The translations under genes and the position numbers were made by a program. A DNA stretch of 64,000 bases from NCBI GenBank assembly GCA_002898255.1, contig BEIE01000001.1, forward strand, positions 1,323,554 to 1,387,553, given 5' to 3'. Shown here piece after piece: positions 59,787 to 64,000 of the stretch (its first letter is position 1; every line of letters begins with the position of its first letter). The notes beneath the pieces are model-generated. The model did not search any database, was not told the DNA's origin, and saw only the letters and a program-made list of their open reading frames with translations. Origin of the DNA: a bacterium HR28. GTDB lineage: Bacteria; Chloroflexota; Chloroflexia; Thermomicrobiales; Thermomicrobiaceae.

Positions 59787-62270
59787 ATGAGTGACGAACT
59801 GCGCAAGCCAACGGAAGAAAACGAGCAGCAGGTCGAAGGGGAAGCGCGGTCCGAGAAGCGTGAGCTCAAGCTCTTGCCGGTGCTTCCACTGCGGAACACT
59901 GTTGTTTTCCCGACGACCCTGGTGCCGCTCGCAGCCGGGCAGCCGCGTTCGCTGCGACTCATCGACGACGTGGCCTCGGGGGATCGGCTGCTTGTTCTCG
60001 TACTCCAGAAGGATCCGAAGAAGGAAGGTGCGGGTCCGCAGGACGTCTACCAGGTGGGCACAATCGGAAGCATCCAGCAGATGATGCGCGTACCTGATGG
60101 AACGGTGCGCCTGGCGGTGCAGGGCCTGCGCCGGGTTCGGATCGTGGAGTGGGTGACCGAAGAGCCGTATCTGAAGGCACTCGTCGAGGAGATCCCTGAG
60201 GTTGTCGAGGATACGATCGAAGTTAAGGCTTTGACACGGACTGCGCTGGAACTCTTCCAGCGATTGGTCTCGTTGGTGTCCAATCTGCCGGAAGAACTCG
60301 TTACGGCGGTCTTGAATATCGAAGATCCGCTGCACTTGGTCTACCTTTTGGCGTCGAACCTGCGAATGGATCCCGAGGAGCGGCAGGCGCTCCTTGAGTT
60401 GGACAGCGTGCGCGACAAGCTGCTGCGGCTGAACGCGTTCATGAGCCGCGAGCTGGATCTCCTCGAGCTTGGCAAGAAGATTCAGAGCGAGGTCCAGGAA
60501 GAGGTGGCGCGTTCGCAGCGCGAGTTCTACCTGCGGGAACAGCTCAAGGCGATCCAGCGCGAGCTCGGTGAGACGAGCGAGCAGGAGGCGGAGATCAACG
60601 AGTTCCGGGCCAAGATTGAGCAGTCTGGTATGCCAGAGGAGGCTCGGCGTGAGGCTCTCCGCGAGCTGGAGCGGATGAGCAAGTTGCCGCCGGCATCGGC
60701 CGAGTACGGGGTGATCCGGACGTACCTCGACTGGCTCGTCTCGCTGCCATGGAATCGCAGCACCGAAGGTGAGATCGACATCGCGCGGGCGCGCCAGATC
60801 CTGGATGAGGATCACTATGATCTCGAGAAGATCAAGGAGCGGATTTTGGAGTACCTTGCGGTGCGGCGTCTGCGCAAGGAGCGAGGCGAGGAGAGCGAGC
60901 CTGGGCGCGAGCCGATCCTCTGCTTTGTAGGCCCTCCTGGCGTGGGGAAGACGAGCCTTGCGCAGTCGATTGCACGGGCACTCGGGCGAGCCTTCACGCG
61001 GATGTCGCTCGGTGGTGTGCGGGACGAAGCGGAAATTCGTGGGCACCGGCGCACCTACATTGGCGCGATGCCTGGACGGATCATTCAGGCCATCCGGCGC
61101 GCGGGCACGAACGATCCGGTCTTCGTCCTCGATGAGATCGACAAGGTGGGGATTGACTGGCGAGGTGATCCGGCGTCCGCACTTCTGGAGGTGCTGGATC
61201 CGGAACAGAACAGCACCTTCCGGGATCACTACCTGGACGTGCCCTTCGACTTGTCGAAGGTCATGTTCATCGCAACCGCCAACGTGTTGGACACAATTCC
61301 GCCGGCACTTCGCGACCGGATGGAGATTCTCGTCCTGTCCGGATACACAGACGAGGAGAAGTTGCAGATCGCTCGCCGGTATCTCATTCCAAAGCAGTTC
61401 CGTCGGCATGCGTTGAATCCAGAGGATTTTGAGTTCACGGACGAGGCGATCTTGGAGATTATTCAGCATTACACGCGGGAAGCCGGTGTACGGAACCTCG
61501 AGCGAGAAGTCGCGGCGGTCGCACGGAAGCTGGCGACGCGCATCGCCGAGGGGCAGGAGGTACCGCGGACGATCACCGTCGATGTGGTGCACGAGTTCTT
61601 GGGCAAGCGGCGGTACTACTATGAGGAACTCTCCGAGCGCACTGCCCAGCCAGGGGTTGCGATCGGCGTTGGCGTCACGCCGGTTGGCGGGGACATCATG
61701 TTCATCGAGGCCACGCGCATGGTTGGTCGTGGCAATCTGATCATTACGGGCCAGCTTGGCGAGGTTATGCGGGAGTCGGCTCAGGCTGCGTTGAGCATTG
61801 TGCGTTCACGTGCCGAGCAGTTTGGAATCGACCCGGACTTCATGAAGGACTCGGACATCCATATCCACGTTCCGTCCGGTGCGATTCCGAAGGACGGGCC
61901 ATCTGCTGGAGTGACACTGGTAACCGCGCTGGTCTCGTTGCTGACCGGTATCCCGGTGCGCGAGGACGTGGCGATGACAGGTGAGATCACGTTGCGGGGC
62001 CAGGTGCTGCCAGTGGGTGGCATTAAGGAAAAGGCGTTGGCTGCGCAGCGTGCTGGTGTGAAGACGTTCATCTTGCCCAAGCGGAACGAGATGGACCTGG
62101 ACGAGCTCCCTGCCACGCTCCGCGAGAACATGCGCTTCGTCTTGGTCGAAACGATCGATGAAGTACTCCAGGCGGCATTGCCGGAGGAGTTTCAGCAGCG
62201 ACTGGCAGAAACCCGGGCCCGAGGACGTGGTGGAGAAGCGGCGGTTGAGTCGATTGCGGCACTCAGCTGA
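59787..62270 (+). CDS. lon: ATP-dependent protease La
   Basis: An 827-residue LonA protease degrading damaged and regulatory proteins. The N-terminal substrate-binding domain begins [21 protein letters not shown], followed by a coiled-coil region (about 200-300). The AAA+ domain has Walker [18 protein letters not shown], Walker [13 protein letters not shown] and a sensor region. The protease domain has the Ser-Lys dyad Ser706 in PKDGPSAG and Lys749 in GGIKEKALA. Length is as in Bacillus and E. coli Lon (770-800) with a short acidic N-terminal extension. ATG 59787 follows GAGGAG. It is cotranscribed with hsp20. Confidence 0.97.
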   Translation: MSDELRKPTEENEQQVEGEARSEKRELKLLPVLPLRNTVVFPTTLVPLAAGQPRSLRLIDDVASGDRLLVLVLQKDPKKEGAGPQDVYQVGTIGSIQQMMRVPDGTVRLAVQGLRRVRIVEWVTEEPYLKALVEEIPEVVEDTIEVKALTRTALELFQRLVSLVSNLPEELVTAVLNIEDPLHLVYLLASNLRMDPEERQALLELDSVRDKLLRLNAFMSRELDLLELGKKIQSEVQEEVARSQREFYLREQLKAIQRELGETSEQEAEINEFRAKIEQSGMPEEARREALRELERMSKLPPASAEYGVIRTYLDWLVSLPWNRSTEGEIDIARARQILDEDHYDLEKIKERILEYLAVRRLRKERGEESEPGREPILCFVGPPGVGKTSLAQSIARALGRAFTRMSLGGVRDEAEIRGHRRTYIGAMPGRIIQAIRRAGTNDPVFVLDEIDKVGIDWRGDPASALLEVLDPEQNSTFRDHYLDVPFDLSKVMFIATANVLDTIPPALRDRMEILVLSGYTDEEKLQIARRYLIPKQFRRHALNPEDFEFTDEAILEIIQHYTREAGVRNLEREVAAVARKLATRIAEGQEVPRTITVDVVHEFLGKRRYYYEELSERTAQPGVAIGVGVTPVGGDIMFIEATRMVGRGNLIITGQLGEVMRESAQAALSIVRSRAEQFGIDPDFMKDSDIHIHVPSGAIPKDGPSAGVTLVTALVSLLTGIPVREDVAMTGEITLRGQVLPVGGIKEKALAAQRAGVKTFILPKRNEMDLDELPATLRENMRFVLVETIDEVLQAALPEEFQQRLAETRARGRGGEAAVESIAALS

Positions 62271-62295
62271 GTGCCACAGTCACAAGGAGAGGCCA

Positions 62296-62323
62296 GCGGG
62301 GCAGGTAGTCAAACCTGCCCCGC
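62296..62323 (+). terminator. lon terminator
   Basis: GCGGGGCAGGT (62296-62306) pairs with ACCTGCCCCGC (62313-62323) around a 6-base loop, followed by GTCATTTCTTTTC. The U-rich tail overlaps the stop of the convergent amidotransferase gene, which starts its stop codon at 62327. Confidence 0.8.
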
Positions 62324-62324
62324 G

Positions 62325-63089
62325 TCATTTCTTTTCGACGACTGTTGCGCGGCGAGCGGCGCGACTCTGTGCAGCCTCGATGAGTGCAGCGAACAGGGCG
62401 TGATGGGCGGGGTAGTGCTGGAACAGGCGCTCTGGATGCCATTGGACAGCGAGGACAAAGGTGGCTCCTGGGATTTCAGCTGCTTCGATCACCCCGTCGG
62501 GAGCAGTCGCCGTAAGGAGAAGAGGAGGGGCGAGCTCGGCGACGGCCTGGTGGTGATAGGAGTTGACCATGAGGTGGGTGGTACCCACGATACGGGCGAG
62601 GAGCGAGTCGGGTCGAATTGTGACAGGATGTGCCGGTTCGCCTGAGGGGATACCGAGTTCCTGCTGACGGTGATTGAGGGCGCTGTCAATTTCATCGGGA
62701 ATATGTTGGATGAGCGTGCCGCCGAGTGCGACGTTGAGAACTTGCATGCCGCGGCAGATCGCGAGGAGTGGGACGTCAGCGTTGAGTGCAGCGTGGACAA
62801 GGGCGATCTCAAATTCGTCGCGCACGTCCGATATCCCGTAGGTTGCGGGATGAATCGTCGGAGCGCCGTAGCGGTGGGGTGCGATGTCGCCGCCTCCGGT
62901 GAGGAGGATGCCGTCGAGACTTTCAAGAAAGCGAGCGGGTTCGAGGACAGGTGGCAAGACAACGGGGATTCCGCCCGCGTGTGCGATGGCCTCGGCATAG
63001 TCGAGATTCAAAAGCAGGCGATTGGTGAGGCCGTGGGCTGCTGATTCCCGGGTGATGTCTGGAGTGATGCCGATAACTGGCGCTGGCAC
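62325..63089 (-). CDS. class I glutamine amidotransferase-like hydrolase (gamma-glutamyl-GABA hydrolase/PuuD type)
   Basis: A 254-residue peptidase C26-type hydrolase. It begins PVIGITPDITRE. LDGILLTGGGDIAPHRYG follows, then the nucleophile Cys in LLAICRGMQVLNVALGGTL, NSYHHQAV, and the His-Glu pair in FVLAVQWHPERL. Family members hydrolyse gamma-glutamyl-aminobutyrate in putrescine use; other gamma-glutamyl substrates are possible. The open frame starts at ATG 63107, but its codons supply AAAGGAG eight bases before GTG 63089, which I take as the start. The gene is transcribed away from the rRNA operon. No putrescine genes are nearby. Confidence 0.88.
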   Translation of the reverse strand: MPAPVIGITPDITRESAAHGLTNRLLLNLDYAEAIAHAGGIPVVLPPVLEPARFLESLDGILLTGGGDIAPHRYGAPTIHPATYGISDVRDEFEIALVHAALNADVPLLAICRGMQVLNVALGGTLIQHIPDEIDSALNHRQQELGIPSGEPAHPVTIRPDSLLARIVGTTHLMVNSYHHQAVAELAPPLLLTATAPDGVIEAAEIPGATFVLAVQWHPERLFQHYPAHHALFAALIEAAQSRAARRATVVEKK

Positions 63090-63392
63090 TGGATGCACTC
63101 CTTTCATTTTGACACTGAGGGTAGCACAGCCGTGCGTGCGATGAGTGCGATGTGCAGAGTGAGAATACTGGCGCAGTGGGGTAATGAGGGTAAGGCGTCG
63201 GTGCAGGCCTGGCCAGCGATGGAATGAGAAAGTAGACCAGCGCTATTGCGCACCGGAGTGGGACGGCTCGGATGTTAGAGGGGGTGAGATACCGCCGAAG
63301 AAACGAGGTTGCAGGGCTTTCCGCGAGAGGTAAAGTTGCGTCGTTTGCGTTGGAGGTGAGGAGGGGAGAGGAAAGGGGTGAGTTAGCGGCCC

Positions 63393-63421
63393 TTGACACG
63401 AGGGGCGGTGATGGGTATAGT
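63393..63421 (+). promoter_or_regulatory. rRNA operon promoter
   Basis: TTGACA (63393-63398, consensus) and TATAGT (63416-63421) with an ideal 17-base spacer, about 175 bases before the mature 16S. It is the strongest promoter in the window. The 63108-63392 stretch before it holds no gene I can support, only the back side of the amidotransferase gene. Confidence 0.9.
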
Positions 63422-63435
63422 ATTGGATGCGTCTG

Positions 63436-63571
63436 GCGGAGCGATAAGCTCCGCGAGCACCTTGACAACTGGAGTGTGGTCGAGTGCACCGAGCCCTCGT
63501 GGCCGGAGCGGCCGACATCCCAAGTGGGCCACGAGTCCGGTCGGTCTATCCCCGAGAGGGGTGAAGACCGA
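63436..63571 (+). ncRNA. structured 5' leader of the rRNA transcript
   Basis: Two hairpins lie between the promoter and 16S. GCGGAGC (63436-63442) pairs with GCTCCGC (63448-63454) around GATAA. TCGGTCT (63541-63547) pairs with AGACCGA (63565-63571), enclosing CCCC-GAGA-GGGG. They probably take part in antitermination or in processing of the 16S 5' end, as leaders of rrn operons do. The assignment is by position and fold only. Confidence 0.55.
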
Positions 63572-63595
63572 GCGGATTGTGAGTGGAGTGTGATG

Positions 63596-64000
63596 GGATG
63601 GAGAGTTTGATCCTGGCTCAGGGGGAACGCTGGCGGCGTGCCTAATGCATGCAAGTCGGACGGGAGCGCGCGATGAGCGCGCCGACCGTGGCGGACGGGT
63701 GCGTAACACGTGGGGAACCTGCCCTGGTGCGGGGGATAACCCGGGGAAACTCGGGCTAATACCCCATACGCTCGTCGAGCGGTGGGCTTGACGAGGAAAG
63801 GCCGTGGAGAGCGGCTGCGCTAGGAGGGCCCTGCGGCCTATCAGCTAGACGGTAGGGTAACGGCCTACCGTGGCGATGACGGGTAGCTGGTCTGAGAGGA
63901 TGGCCAGCCACACGGGCACTGAGACACGGGCCCGACTCCTACGGGAGGCAGCAGCAGGGAATCTTCCGCAATGGGGGCAACCCTGACGGAGCGACGCCGC
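63596..64000 (+). rRNA. 16S ribosomal RNA, 5' part (cut by window end)
   Basis: The universal 16S start GAGTTTGATCCTGGCTCAG begins at 63603, so the mature 5' end should be near 63596 by E. coli numbering. Further conserved blocks are visible: GGCGGCGTGCCTAATGCATG, the GGCGGACGGGTGCGTAACACG stretch, and ACTCCTACGGGAGGCAGCAG (the 338/357 region), then GGAATCTTCCGCAATGGG. About 405 bases are present, ending near E. coli position 400. The short helix around position 80 and the overall sequence suggest a Thermomicrobia-type Chloroflexota, to be tested by a search. Confidence 0.97.

Noticed and set aside
59535..61592. Very long minus-strand open frame (685 residues) opposite lon and hsp20
   Set aside because: Leu/Arg/His-rich shadow of lon with no recognisable domain and no ribosome site; the sense strand encodes a complete Lon.
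63462..63490. Second rrn promoter starting with TTGACA
   Set aside because: At 17 bases spacing the -10 position reads TGCACC, far from consensus.

Overview
The window looks like a chromosomal segment of a thermophilic, GC-rich bacterium of the Chloroflexota, most likely class Thermomicrobia. The basis is the 5' part of a 16S rRNA at the right edge (from about 63596), the gene repertoire (short tyrosine recombinase, single-chain GlyRS, ThrRS without a TGS domain, Pro-rich anti-sigma factor, proteins with 'fGyPiteEf' surface modules) and dense gene packing with GTG and TTG starts. The taxonomic call is an inference; a 16S search would settle it. Almost everything here is housekeeping. I see no CRISPR array, insertion sequence, prophage or obvious defence island.

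Layout. 1-453: tail of a membrane protein and a coding-like but broken stretch. 454-4437: M20 amidohydrolase diverging from a HAD phosphatase, methyltransferase and M19 dipeptidase operon. 4468-6794: bidirectional terminator, thrS under a T-box leader, tRNA-Val(GAC) with its own promoter and terminator. 7249-9831: short RNase HI-type protein and an EF-G paralogue. 10007-15975: M42 peptidase, coaX, ppc, queG. 15966-19508: minus-strand operon rseP-ispG-pfkB-type kinase-queG. 19944-24423: ald behind a leader hairpin, Xer recombinase, glyQS, and parB tail to tail with glyQS. 24499-27475: CPBP protease, then an ECF sigma factor with a membrane anti-sigma factor. 28240-36627: fused homocysteine methyltransferase/methylenetetrahydrofolate reductase, then rplS-rnhB-yraN-M20-moaB-hisS-PIG-L and moaA. 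36712-39275: six-TM chemoreceptor and HxlR regulator. 39499-42091: O-antigen-ligase-like protein and class V aminotransferase. 42300-51887: rpsA, clpC, radA, murG, lspA, rluD-type synthase, glycerate kinase. 51899-56218: secreted propeller/surface protein, nucleoside hydrolase, a degenerate DnaC-like protein, polyprenyl synthase. 56489-63089: DUF4015 glycosidase-like protein, UbiA transferase, hsp20-lon, class I amidotransferase. 63393 to the end: strong rrn promoter, structured leader and 16S.

How the parts fit. Translation dominates (ThrRS, GlyRS, HisRS, S1, L19, EF-G-like, tRNA-Val, rRNA, queuosine and pseudouridine enzymes). Envelope and isoprenoid functions recur: IspG supplies isoprenoid precursors; the polyprenyl synthase and the UbiA-family transferase could make and use a polyprenyl carrier; MurG, LspA and RseP act in the envelope. 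Proteostasis is represented by ClpC, Lon, Hsp20, RseP and the CPBP protease. MoaA and MoaB serve molybdenum cofactor synthesis. Transcription units end in unusually long GC-rich perfect hairpins, several without a U-tract.

The most interesting leads are the Walker-less DnaC-like protein (54615-55205), the six-TM chemoreceptor with conserved histidines, the anti-sigma factor carrying surface modules, the T-box with a long hairpin but no U-run, the EF-G paralogue with Tyr for the switch II His, and the structured leader of ald.
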